NCBI GenBank assembly: GCA_934149075.1
Contig: CAKPDR010000017.1
Location: 1-27,603 of the forward strand
Origin: an uncultured Clostridia bacterium
GTDB taxonomy: Bacteria; Bacillota; Clostridia; TANB77; CAG-508
DNA length: 27,603 nt
Reading direction: 5' to 3'
Shown here: positions 1 through 7,840 of the stretch, piece after piece
Numbering within the stretch: the stretch's first letter is position 1
How the letters are laid out: the number at the start of each line of letters is the position of its first letter
Notes under the pieces: model-generated
Seen by the model: only the letters and a program-made list of their open reading frames with translations
Told to the model about the DNA's origin: nothing
Database searches by the model: none
Position numbers and translations under genes: made by a program

Positions 1-1107
1 ATAATGTATGGATGTAACAATTTTTGTACATATTGCATAGTTCCTTATGTTCGTGGAAGAGAAAGAAGTAGACATCCAAAAGATATTTTAGAAGAAGTAG
101 AGCAACTTGCAAAAGAAGGATATAAAGAAATAACATTATTAGGTCAAAATGTTAATTCATATTTAAGAGCAGAAAAGTGGAAAGAAAACGGAATAGACTA
201 TAATGGAATAAATTCATTTGCAACATTGTTAAGAGCAATAAATAAAATTGAAGGAATAGAAAGAATTCGTTTCGTATCACCACATCCAAAAGACTTTACA
301 GATGATGTAATAGATGCAATTGCTGATTGCGAAAAAGTATGTAAATTAGTACATTTGCCACTTCAATCTGGAAGTACAAATGTGTTAAAAATAATGAATA
401 GAAAATACACAAAAGAACAATATCTAAAATTGGTAGAAAAAATGAAAGCAAGAATTCCGAATTTGACTTTATCAACAGACATCATTGTGGGATTTGCAGG
501 CGAAACAGAAGAAGATTTTGAAGACACATTAGATGTTGTTAGAAAAGTATGTTTTGAACAAGTTTATATGTTTATCTATTCAAGAAGAGTTGGAACACCA
601 GGAGATAAAATGGAGAATCAGGTTCCGGAAGAAATAAAACATGCAAGATTTGACAGATTAAAAGAATTAGTTGAAAGTCAAATTGCAGAAAATAATCAAA
701 AATATGTTGGGACGGTTCAAAAAGTTTTAGTTGAAGGTCCAAGTAAAAATAATCCAGACTTGTTAACAGGTAGAACTGATAGTAATAAGGTAGTAATTTT
801 TGAAGGAACACCTGATTTGAAAGATAAGATTATAGATTTAAAAATAATTTCAGAACATATGTGGTATTTGAAAGGAGAAATCATGAATGATTATGCAAGC
901 CTAGATACTGCGATAGAAATAATGGCATATAAAATTGCAGATTGTGTAAACAAAGTAGAAAAAGATAAAAAATATGAAAAAGAATTAGAAAAACTAAGAA
1001 ACGAAAGAGAAGAAATGTATAGTGGAAATGTAGAGATGATCAATAAAATAGTTGAAGTGTATGGGAAAGAATTAAGAGAGATATATCAGGATAAGCAAAA
1101 AAGTTGA
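1..1107 (+). CDS. miaB: tRNA-2-methylthio-N6-dimethylallyladenosine synthase MiaB (5' partial, with C-terminal extension)
   Basis: MiaB is a radical SAM methylthiotransferase that converts i6A37 to ms2i6A37 in tRNAs reading UNN codons. The gene is cut by the window start: the N-terminal UPF0004 domain is missing and the reading frame is open from base 1. Visible are the radical SAM cluster motif C-x3-C-x2-C (Cys4, Cys8 and Cys11 counted from the first Met), the radical SAM barrel to about residue 215, and a TRAM domain to about residue 293 ending in the family-typical segment HMWYLKGEI. Family members normally stop about there. Here the frame continues 74 more residues (charged, probably helical) to the stop at 1107. 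An AAAGGAG at 871-877 and an ATG at 883 sit exactly at the junction, so the tail may be a separate gene fused in frame (see the next entry). The identity of the MiaB part is near certain; the extension is unexplained. Confidence 0.93.
   Translation: MMYGCNNFCTYCIVPYVRGRERSRHPKDILEEVEQLAKEGYKEITLLGQNVNSYLRAEKWKENGIDYNGINSFATLLRAINKIEGIERIRFVSPHPKDFTDDVIDAIADCEKVCKLVHLPLQSGSTNVLKIMNRKYTKEQYLKLVEKMKARIPNLTLSTDIIVGFAGETEEDFEDTLDVVRKVCFEQVYMFIYSRRVGTPGDKMENQVPEEIKHARFDRLKELVESQIAENNQKYVGTVQKVLVEGPSKNNPDLLTGRTDSNKVVIFEGTPDLKDKIIDLKIISEHMWYLKGEIMNDYASLDTAIEIMAYKIADCVNKVEKDKKYEKELEKLRNEREEMYSGNVEMINKIVEVYGKELREIYQDKQKS
883..1107 (+). CDS. Possible separate 74-aa small protein translated from an internal start in the miaB frame
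   Basis: An ATG at 883, in frame with miaB, is preceded by AAAGGAG (871-877) with a 5-base spacer, an excellent ribosome binding site. It begins just where MiaB normally ends. The product would be 74 residues starting MNDYASLDTAIEIM, very rich in Lys and Glu, predicted helical or coiled-coil, with no membrane segment. I do not recognise the family. In Bacillus subtilis the gene between miaB and mutS is ymcA (a YlbF-family helical protein), so the position is suggestive, but no diagnostic similarity is visible and the length is about half of YmcA. Either this is a standalone gene whose upstream neighbour lost its stop codon, or it is only a tail of MiaB. Both products could be made. Confidence 0.45.
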   Translation: MNDYASLDTAIEIMAYKIADCVNKVEKDKKYEKELEKLRNEREEMYSGNVEMINKIVEVYGKELREIYQDKQKS

Positions 1108-1109
1108 AA

Positions 1110-1160
1110 AATAATTACAATTTTGGCTATGTCAGATTTTATTGCCAAAATTTAATTATT
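1110..1160 (+). terminator. Hairpin between miaB and the zeta-like gene
   Basis: A perfect 9-bp stem (1119-1127 with 1144-1152, AATTTTGGC/GCCAAAATT) has a 16-base loop. It is extended by a second 7-bp stem (1110-1116 with 1154-1160) across a small internal loop. It begins two bases after the miaB stop. No clear T-run follows, so it may be a weak or bidirectional terminator or an mRNA-stabilising hairpin. It separates the housekeeping gene from the accessory block. Confidence 0.45.
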
Positions 1161-1200
1161 CTCCAACCGGATTTGTACAATAGGGAAGGATGAAACAAGA

Positions 1201-2070
1201 ATGGAACAAAGTATAAAAGAAAAATATAAATTATCAGAAGAAGAACATAATGAAATATATAAAAAAATAGAAAAAGAAGTATTTAGAAATTCAACCCCAG
1301 ATGATCAACCTATAGCAGTAATTGTTGGAGGTCAGCCAGGTTGTGGAAAAGGTGGAGTTATTTCATATACTCAAAATGAGGCTAAAGCGAATGGAAAATG
1401 TATTATATTAATAACAACAGATGAATACAAACCATATCATCCAAATGCAATAGAAATTGCTAGAAAATATCCAACAGAATATGTTGAAATTGTTGAACAA
1501 GATGCTGGACCATGGACTGGAAGTATCATGAAAAAAGCAATAGATGATAGACATAATTTTATATTTGAAGGAACATTAAAAAACGACAGAATTTTAGATA
1601 GAATAAAAGAACTAAAACAAAATGGATTTTCAGTTATAGTAAGAGCTCTAGCCGTTCCTCAATTAGAAAGTTTGCTTACAGTACATGAAAGATATCAAAA
1701 ACAAATGGAAGTATTAACTTATGGAAGATTAATTTCAATTGATCATCACAATAAGGCTTATACTGGAATTCCAGCTGTTGTTGATAAAATAGAAAAATCA
1801 GGATTATGTACGGTTGAAGTTTACACAAGAGGAAAACAAATTGGAAAACCAGTAAAGGTATATTCTAGTAAAGAAGAAAATGAAAGGTTTCCAACAGCAA
1901 GAATAGCTCTTGAAGAATATAGAAAGTCAGAAACACAAGCAGTTTTGGTAACTGCAAGAACAAGATTGGCAAAGCTTAGAGATGGATTTATTAAAAGAAA
2001 TGCTAATGAAGCTGAGATGAAACAATTGGATGAATTAGAAGGAGTTATTGATAATCAAATAGAAAAATAG
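1201..2070 (+). CDS. Zeta-toxin-like P-loop kinase
   Basis: A 289-residue protein resembling the zeta/PezT family, P-loop kinases that phosphorylate UDP-N-acetylglucosamine or other nucleotide-linked substrates. Visible are a Walker A-like loop GGQPGCGKG at residues 43-51, a TTDEYKPYHPN segment at 72-82 that aligns with the zeta loop carrying the catalytic Asp (Asp74 here), IFEGTLKN at 121-128, and VHERYQKQ followed by a HHNKAY segment matching the C-terminal half of the family. The usual Thr/Ser after the P-loop Lys is Gly51, so Mg-ATP binding could be altered. No epsilon/PezA-like antitoxin lies upstream; the next gene, 40 bases downstream, is large and uncharacterised. The start is supported by GGAAGG about 11 bases upstream. 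Family assignment is fairly secure; toxicity and substrate are not. Confidence 0.8.
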   Translation: MEQSIKEKYKLSEEEHNEIYKKIEKEVFRNSTPDDQPIAVIVGGQPGCGKGGVISYTQNEAKANGKCIILITTDEYKPYHPNAIEIARKYPTEYVEIVEQDAGPWTGSIMKKAIDDRHNFIFEGTLKNDRILDRIKELKQNGFSVIVRALAVPQLESLLTVHERYQKQMEVLTYGRLISIDHHNKAYTGIPAVVDKIEKSGLCTVEVYTRGKQIGKPVKVYSSKEENERFPTARIALEEYRKSETQAVLVTARTRLAKLRDGFIKRNANEAEMKQLDELEGVIDNQIEK

Positions 2071-2110
2071 AAATGATCTTATAAATCTGATAGATAAAAG
2101 AGGATGACCA

Positions 2111-3085
2111 ATGAAAAATGAATTAAAAGAAAGTAAGATTAGTTTATTAAACAAAATAAAATGGAGAATAAAATATAGAGAATTAAGTTCAGTGTTAGGT
2201 ACTGATACACCGTTAATGAGAGGAATATTAAAAAACAAGATAATTGAAAAAGGATATCTTGAACATAAAAGTGATATAACATATTCTCTTAAGAGAATTA
2301 ATGAACAAATGCCAGATAAAATGGAAAATGTTGAAAATATTATGGTACAAACAATATATGATGACTATATGAGAAAAGCATTCCAAAGTAATAGAACAGA
2401 GGAATCTATTAATGAACCAATTGATGGTTATGAAATGGATGAATCAGTTGCAAATGTTTCAGAATTATTAAATAATTTAGAGTATATGCTATGGCTTGGA
2501 GAAAAAGACAAAAATCAAGATGAGAATAGAACTAAATCTAAGGAGGCTTTATTTGATAAATTAAGCTTACAAGAGTGTAGAAATAAATATATGCAAGTGA
2601 AAATGAATGCTTTATTAGAATATGATGAGAAAATTTTAACAAAATATCCACTTGAAACATTGGAAAAATTGTCTTTTATACCTGGAAATCGTTTGAATGT
2701 ATTAACTAATCAGGAAATTGGATGTATTTTAAAAGGAATTGATGAGAATATAGAACATTCTAAGATATTTAGTTATATGAATATATGTAAACGCATTCAG
2801 TATGAAACTACCATAATGCCGCTTGTGATGAAAAATATAGGATTTAGTGATTTTTTTGATAAATACTATGAAAAATATAATAGAATGCCTAGTGATGATG
2901 AACTTGGGGAGTTGTTTAAATATACAAGAAACAATAGTTCTAGGAAAATGATGATAGGCTTGCATATGGGAGATGAATATTATAGTAAACTAAGAGATAG
3001 TTATTTTGAGTTGAAGATAGAGGATATGGCACAGAATCGGACAGAAAGATTCAATAAAAAGATATATATTAAAAAAATATTTTAA
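2111..3085 (+). CDS. Uncharacterised protein, N-terminal part of a probably frameshifted ORF
   Basis: A 324-residue hypothetical protein beginning MKNELKESKISL and preceded by AAGAGGATG at 2098-2106. It is mostly charged and helical, with no signal peptide or membrane segment. I do not recognise a domain. The last residues (ERFNKKIYIKKIF) come from an A/T-rich stretch, while the +1-shifted frame is open from 3021 and continues into the next ORF. That next ORF has no usable start codon before 3135 and no ribosome binding site. The simplest reading is that 2111-4412 was one gene of about 766 codons, with the shift somewhere in 3021-3085. Positions 3056-3060 (five A) and 3071-3077 (seven A) are the obvious slip sites. 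It follows the zeta-like gene by 40 bases and is probably co-transcribed with it. Confidence 0.7.
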   Translation: MKNELKESKISLLNKIKWRIKYRELSSVLGTDTPLMRGILKNKIIEKGYLEHKSDITYSLKRINEQMPDKMENVENIMVQTIYDDYMRKAFQSNRTEESINEPIDGYEMDESVANVSELLNNLEYMLWLGEKDKNQDENRTKSKEALFDKLSLQECRNKYMQVKMNALLEYDEKILTKYPLETLEKLSFIPGNRLNVLTNQEIGCILKGIDENIEHSKIFSYMNICKRIQYETTIMPLVMKNIGFSDFFDKYYEKYNRMPSDDELGELFKYTRNNSSRKMMIGLHMGDEYYSKLRDSYFELKIEDMAQNRTERFNKKIYIKKIF

Positions 3086-3134
3086 TATAAATTATTCTGA
3101 TATAGAAAGAATTATTGAAAATAAAAAACAAGGG

Positions 3135-4412
3135 ATGTTTTCAGATGAAACTCAAAAGATTATTAAGTATATCACTAAAATAAATGCCATAGAAGATATT
3201 ACAGATTTAATTAGAATCAATAAAGAAATTGGTAAAAGGAATATAGGAATTAACTTAGGGGCGGTATATGATGAGTTATATAATTATTATGCAAAAGAAA
3301 AGGTAGAAGGTTGTTTTAATCCCGAAGATTTTAAAGGGAAGAAAAAGACAATTTTATTTGAAGGAAAAGAAGTACAAATTTTAAAGTTGCAAGGTGAAGA
3401 CTATAAAGGGATTATTCATGCTAAAGGTACAAGAAAGAATAATGGAGGTTTTGTTAAACAAATTGGGATTGCTGAAATGGAAAGAGAAGCTGAAAATGAA
3501 AATCCAAGTGATTTTATGAGAAAAGAAGATGGTTCAGATACCATGTCGGTTTCAATTGAAAAAGATGATTCGATGGGCTTTTATGCAGGATGTTTTAGAT
3601 ATTCGCTTCTTCTAGGTTTTTCAAATATTAAACCTGAAAATGTATTAAGGTATGGTTCAGGTGATAGCGCAAATCCAGTTGGAAAGGGAGAATATGATAA
3701 AAAAATAGAAGATATTAATGAAGATTTACGAAGATATAAAGAAAGCGATGGAGGAGATTATGATGAATTATTAGTTAGTAGATATTGTGATACAGATAAT
3801 ATGAAAGAATTTAGAGATGAAGAAAAGAGAATTTTGCCAGATTATATATTAGTTTTTAAAGGCAAAAGTGATTTCACTCATTTAGATTATGATTATATAG
3901 AAAAAATGAATGAAGTTGGAGATGAAAATATTGAAAAATTTAGACGAGATTCATATACAAAAAGAATTCTAAGATATGCAACTACTTATAATATACCAAT
4001 AGTTGAAATAGATACTGAAAAATATTTAGAAAAATATCAAAAAAGATATAATGAGTTGTTAGAAAAAATGAAAAACGGTAAAGAAAAATTTGAGAAGAAA
4101 GATTATGATGACATGGAAGTGGCTAGGAGTAGCATAGAATTTTATAAAAAATATGGCAAAGAAATGAAACAAAACGATGTGTTTTTAGAAATAATTAATG
4201 ACTTAAATATTACAAAGGAAAATAGAGAAACAATAAAACAGGTTATAGAAAATCTAGATTATCGTAATGGAGAAAAAAATTGGCAAGATGCAATAAATAG
4301 ATTACCAGAAGAAATGAGAGAACAAGCAAAAGAAAAATTAGAATTTTTGAGAGAAGAATTACAAATAGGAAATAAAGAAAAAAGACTTAATGAGGATGAA
4401 CAAAGTTTATAG
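3135..4412 (+). CDS. Uncharacterised protein, C-terminal part of a probably frameshifted ORF
   Basis: A 425-codon frame, open upstream to 3021, with coding-like sequence before its first ATG (NINYSDIERIIENKKQG). The AAGGG before ATG 3135 is one base away and cannot act as a ribosome binding site, so independent translation from 3135 is doubtful. The middle shows LLLGFSNIKPENVLRYGSG (about residues 158-176), then PDYILVF (about 235-241) and IPIVEIDTEKY (about 287-297). This order of segments recurs, as I recall, in uncharacterised Bacillota proteins with no assigned function. The last 130 residues are highly charged and probably coiled-coil. No catalytic motif is identified. It ends 40 bases before mutS. 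With 2111-3085 it would make one protein of about 766 residues. Confidence 0.65.
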   Translation: MFSDETQKIIKYITKINAIEDITDLIRINKEIGKRNIGINLGAVYDELYNYYAKEKVEGCFNPEDFKGKKKTILFEGKEVQILKLQGEDYKGIIHAKGTRKNNGGFVKQIGIAEMEREAENENPSDFMRKEDGSDTMSVSIEKDDSMGFYAGCFRYSLLLGFSNIKPENVLRYGSGDSANPVGKGEYDKKIEDINEDLRRYKESDGGDYDELLVSRYCDTDNMKEFRDEEKRILPDYILVFKGKSDFTHLDYDYIEKMNEVGDENIEKFRRDSYTKRILRYATTYNIPIVEIDTEKYLEKYQKRYNELLEKMKNGKEKFEKKDYDDMEVARSSIEFYKKYGKEMKQNDVFLEIINDLNITKENRETIKQVIENLDYRNGEKNWQDAINRLPEEMREQAKEKLEFLREELQIGNKEKRLNEDEQSL

Positions 4413-4452
4413 AATTATATTGATAGTTAAATAGAAAAGTAGGAGATAAAAA

Positions 4453-7095
4453 ATGGCACAAACAATAGCAGAAATAGAAGATAGATCAGTTATATCACCA
4501 ATGATGCAAAAATATATAGAAACAAAAGAAAAATACAATGACTGTATATTATTTTACAGATTAGGTGACTTTTACGAAATGTTTTTTGAAGATGCACTAA
4601 TATCAGCAAGAGAATTAGAAATAACATTAACAGGAAAAGACTGTGGTTTGCCTGAAAGAGCACCAATGGCTGGAATACCACATCATGCCGTAGAAGTATA
4701 TGCATCAAAATTAATAGAAAAAGGATATAAAGTTGCAATATGTGAACAACTAGAAGATCCAAAAAAAGCAAAAGGAATAGTTGAAAGAGGTGTCATCAGA
4801 ATTTTAACACCAGGAACTATAGTTGAGTCAAACTTGCTTGAAGAAAAGAAAAATAATTATATAATGTGTATATGTAAAACAGGACTATATTTTGGAATAA
4901 GTGTATGTGACATTTCGACAGGAGAATTTTATAGTAGTGAAATTAAAGGGGAAAACAATTTTGCATTACTATTAGATGAAATCGCAAGATTTTCTCCATC
5001 AGAAATAATTGCAAATTCTATGATGTTTGAGTGTCAAGAAGAGCTTGATAAAATAAAAGAAAGATTTTCAATGTATATGAGTAGATTTAGTGATAAATTT
5101 TTCACAGATGATGTAGGAAATTTGCAACTAGAATATAACATAATTGAAAATAAAAAAGAAATAGGAAATCTAAAAGAAAGAAGTTTAGCAGTTAAATCAA
5201 TAAATGCTTTATTAGAATATTTAAATGAAACTCAAATGACAAGCTTAGAACATATTAATACAATAACAATATATAGTCTGTCAAAATATATGTCATTAGA
5301 TATCAATGCTAGAAGAAATCTTGAAATAACTGAAAAAATGAGAGACAAAAGCAAAAAAGGAACACTACTTTGGGTATTAGATAAGACATCAACATCAATG
5401 GGAGGACGTATGCTGAGAAGGTGGCTAAATGATCCACTTCTAGATGTAAAAGAAATTCAACAAAGATTAGATTCTGTAAAAGAATTAAAAGACAATATGA
5501 TACTTAGAGGAGATATTACAGAAACATTAAAAAAGGTTTATGACATAGAGCGTCTAGCAGGAAAAATGGCTTATGGTAATGCAAATGCAAGAGATATGAT
5601 AACACTTAAAAATTCACTAGAAAAATTACCGGAAGTTAAAAGAGTTTTAAAAGATTGCTCATCAGAAAAATTAAAAGAATTATATGAAGATTTAGATGAA
5701 CTAAAAGATATATTTGAACTAATAGATAAATCAATAGTAGAAGATCCGCCAATGGCAATAAAAGATGGTGGAATTATAAAACTTGGATATGATGAAGAAA
5801 TAGACGTGTTAAAAAGAGCATCAACAGAAGGTAAAACTTGGCTTGCAAAATTAGAAGCAGATGAAAAAGAGAAAACTGGAATAAAAACTTTGAAAGTTGG
5901 ATATAACAAAGTATTTGGTTATTACATAGAAGTATCAAAATCATTTGTATCACAAGTACCTGAAAGATTTATAAGAAAACAAACATTAACAACAGGAGAA
6001 AGATATATAACAGAAGAATTAAAAACAATAGAAAATCAAATATTGGGTGCAGAAGAGAAGGTAGTAAATCTTGAATATAATGCATTTGTGGAAATAAGAA
6101 CACAAATTGCTCAAAATATAAAAAGACTTCAAAAAACAGCAAATGTAGTGTCAACATTAGATGTTTTAGTAGCATTTGCGCAGGTTGCAGAAGATATGAA
6201 TTACTGTATGCCAATTGTAAAAAATGATGGAATTATCAGAATAAAAGAAGGTAGACATCCAGTAATTGAAAAGATGATAGGAAATGGAAATTTTGTGCCA
6301 AATGATACTTATCTTGATAAAGATGGAGATAGACTTGCAATTATAACTGGTCCAAACATGGCTGGTAAATCTACATATATGAGGCAAGTTGCATTAATAA
6401 CATTAATGGCACAAGTAGGAAGTTTTGTACCAGCAACAGAAGCGGAAATTGGAGTAGTAGATAAAATTTTTACAAGAGTTGGAGCATCTGACGATTTAAG
6501 TATGGGACAAAGTACATTTATGGTAGAAATGATGGAAGTTGCAACAATCTTAAAAGAAGCAACAGAAAACAGCTTAGTAATTTTGGACGAAATAGGTAGG
6601 GGAACATCAACATATGATGGACTATCAATAGCTTGGGCTGTTGCAGAATATATTGCAGATAAAGAAAAATGCGGAGCAAAAACATTATTTGCAACACATT
6701 ATCATGAATTAATTGAACTTGCAGATAAACAAGAAGGAATAAAAAATTATTCAATAGCAGTAAAAGAAAAAGGTGAAGACATAATCTTTTTAAGAAAAAT
6801 TGTTGAAGGCGGTACAGACGAAAGTTATGGTATCCATGTAGCTCGTCTTGCAGGTGTTCCAAAGGTTGTTACTAAAAGAGCTGACGAAATTTTAAGGACT
6901 TTGGAAAGAAAAAGCATGATGAGTGGAAAGAGTGCTGAAAAAAAAGAAAATAAAAAAGTTGTTGAGGGTCAATTTGATATGTTTAATTTCAAATTAGCTG
7001 AGATTGCACATGAACTTGATAAGGTTGATTTGAACCAACTTACTCCTATTGATGCTCTTAATACTTTGATGAGAATTAAGGAGAAAATGAAATAA
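4453..7095 (+). CDS. mutS: DNA mismatch repair protein MutS
   Basis: 880 residues, the normal length for MutS, which binds mismatches and small loops and uses ATP to recruit MutL. The mismatch-reading Phe-x-Glu motif is present as F40-Y41-E42 in the N-terminal domain. Connector, core/lever and clamp domains follow, then the ABC-type ATPase with Walker A GPNMAGKST at 633-641 and Walker B VILDEIGRGTSTYDG with Asp712-Glu713. The C-terminal linker is Lys/Glu-rich and leads to a short helical dimerisation tail. The start has TAGGAG 8 bases upstream. In many Clostridia mutS directly follows miaB and precedes mutL; here the accessory block lies upstream and no mutL follows. The stop codon abuts a perfect palindrome. 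Confidence 0.98.
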   Translation: MAQTIAEIEDRSVISPMMQKYIETKEKYNDCILFYRLGDFYEMFFEDALISARELEITLTGKDCGLPERAPMAGIPHHAVEVYASKLIEKGYKVAICEQLEDPKKAKGIVERGVIRILTPGTIVESNLLEEKKNNYIMCICKTGLYFGISVCDISTGEFYSSEIKGENNFALLLDEIARFSPSEIIANSMMFECQEELDKIKERFSMYMSRFSDKFFTDDVGNLQLEYNIIENKKEIGNLKERSLAVKSINALLEYLNETQMTSLEHINTITIYSLSKYMSLDINARRNLEITEKMRDKSKKGTLLWVLDKTSTSMGGRMLRRWLNDPLLDVKEIQQRLDSVKELKDNMILRGDITETLKKVYDIERLAGKMAYGNANARDMITLKNSLEKLPEVKRVLKDCSSEKLKELYEDLDELKDIFELIDKSIVEDPPMAIKDGGIIKLGYDEEIDVLKRASTEGKTWLAKLEADEKEKTGIKTLKVGYNKVFGYYIEVSKSFVSQVPERFIRKQTLTTGERYITEELKTIENQILGAEEKVVNLEYNAFVEIRTQIAQNIKRLQKTANVVSTLDVLVAFAQVAEDMNYCMPIVKNDGIIRIKEGRHPVIEKMIGNGNFVPNDTYLDKDGDRLAIITGPNMAGKSTYMRQVALITLMAQVGSFVPATEAEIGVVDKIFTRVGASDDLSMGQSTFMVEMMEVATILKEATENSLVILDEIGRGTSTYDGLSIAWAVAEYIADKEKCGAKTLFATHYHELIELADKQEGIKNYSIAVKEKGEDIIFLRKIVEGGTDESYGIHVARLAGVPKVVTKRADEILRTLERKSMMSGKSAEKKENKKVVEGQFDMFNFKLAEIAHELDKVDLNQLTPIDALNTLMRIKEKMK

Positions 7096-7161
7096 TTTAC
7101 CAGTAGGGACACCCATTAATGGTAAAAAATTTTACCATTAATGGGTGTCCCTACTGGTAAA
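7096..7161. repeat. Perfect 32-bp palindrome (REP-like unit pair) after mutS
   Basis: The arms 7096-7127 and 7130-7161 are perfect inverted copies separated by two bases. Each arm carries the unit TTACCAGTAGGGACACCC followed by ATTAATGGTAA. The same unit, with small changes, occurs five times at 21126-21369, so this is a dispersed palindromic repeat family. It starts on the base after the mutS stop. A hairpin this strong probably also ends or buffers the mutS transcript, although no clean T-run follows. Confidence 0.9.
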
Positions 7162-7183
7162 ATCAAAAAAATTTCAAAAACAC

Positions 7184-7212
7184 TTGATTTTATGGCAAAA
7201 ATTGGGTATAAT
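7184..7212 (+). promoter_or_regulatory. Sigma-A type promoter of the rimP-nusA-infB operon
   Basis: -35 TTGATT (7184-7189), a 17-base spacer, and a consensus -10 TATAAT (7207-7212). Transcription would begin near 7219 and give a leader of about 80 bases before rimP, containing the hairpin at 7235-7261. It is the only strong promoter visible before the long + strand gene run, so it probably drives rimP through truB and perhaps further. Confidence 0.8.
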
Positions 7213-7234
7213 ATAAAAGAACATAAAAAACGCA

Positions 7235-7261
7235 GAAGAGTAGGAGCAAATCCTACTCTTC
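7235..7261 (+). promoter_or_regulatory. Leader hairpin upstream of rimP
   Basis: A perfect 11-bp stem, GAAGAGTAGGA (7235-7245) with TCCTACTCTTC (7251-7261), closes a GCAAA loop. It lies in the 5' untranslated region of the operon, 26 bases before the rimP ribosome binding site. It is not followed by a T-run, so it is not a simple intrinsic terminator. It may stabilise the mRNA or be a site for autoregulation by an operon product; the role is inferred only from position. Confidence 0.55.
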
Positions 7262-7298
7262 AATCGTGAATGGGAGAATAAAAGAAAAAGGAGGACTT

Positions 7299-7778
7299 AT
7301 GGCAAAAATAGAAGAAAAAGTAGAAGAATTAATAAAAGACAAAATTGAGAATATAGGATACAACCTATATGATGTAGAATATGCCAAAGAAGGACCAAAT
7401 TATTATTTAAGAATTTATATTGACAGCCCAAACGGAATAGATTTAAATGACTGTGAAAAAGTAAGTAATGAGATTAATGATGTTTTAGATGAGGCTAATT
7501 ACATTAAAGAGCAATACTTTTTAGAGGTTTCATCACCAGGAATAGAAAGAATTTTAAGAAAAGATAGTCATTTAGAACAAAATATAGGAAATCAAGTTGA
7601 AGTAAAATTATTTAAAAAAGACGAAAATGGAAACAAGAATTATATTGGAGAATTAAAAGAATTTGACGAAGATACAATAACTGTTGAAGCAATAGAAGAA
7701 GTAAAAATAGAAAGAAAAAATATAGCACAAATTAAAACAATTTACGATTGGGATAATGACGTAAATGATGAAAATTAA
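7299..7778 (+). CDS. rimP: Ribosome maturation factor RimP
   Basis: 159 residues. RimP assists 30S subunit assembly. The N-terminal alpha/beta domain contains the family segments LYDVEYAKEGPNYYLRIYID and LNDCEKVS, followed by YFLEVSSPGIERILRK, a hallmark of the family; the C-terminal SH3-like domain ends in YDWDNDVNDEN. I chose ATG 7299 because AAAGGAGG lies at 7287-7294 with a 4-base spacer. An in-frame GTG at 7266 would add 11 residues but has no ribosome binding site and lies just after the leader hairpin. It is the first gene of the operon, 62 bases before nusA. Confidence 0.95.
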   Translation: MAKIEEKVEELIKDKIENIGYNLYDVEYAKEGPNYYLRIYIDSPNGIDLNDCEKVSNEINDVLDEANYIKEQYFLEVSSPGIERILRKDSHLEQNIGNQVEVKLFKKDENGNKNYIGELKEFDEDTITVEAIEEVKIERKNIAQIKTIYDWDNDVNDEN

Positions 7779-7840
7779 GTTTAATTTCAAGAAAACTGAT
7801 ATTTGTAATTTGAGCGAAAAGAAAGGATTGATTATAAAAA

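Noticed and set aside
1153..1181. A promoter directly upstream of the zeta-like gene
   Set aside because: TACAAT at 1176-1181 is a fair -10, but TAATTA at the -35 position is not convincing.
7266..7298. GTG 7266 as the rimP start
   Set aside because: No ribosome binding site and directly after the leader hairpin, while ATG 7299 has AAAGGAGG with good spacing.
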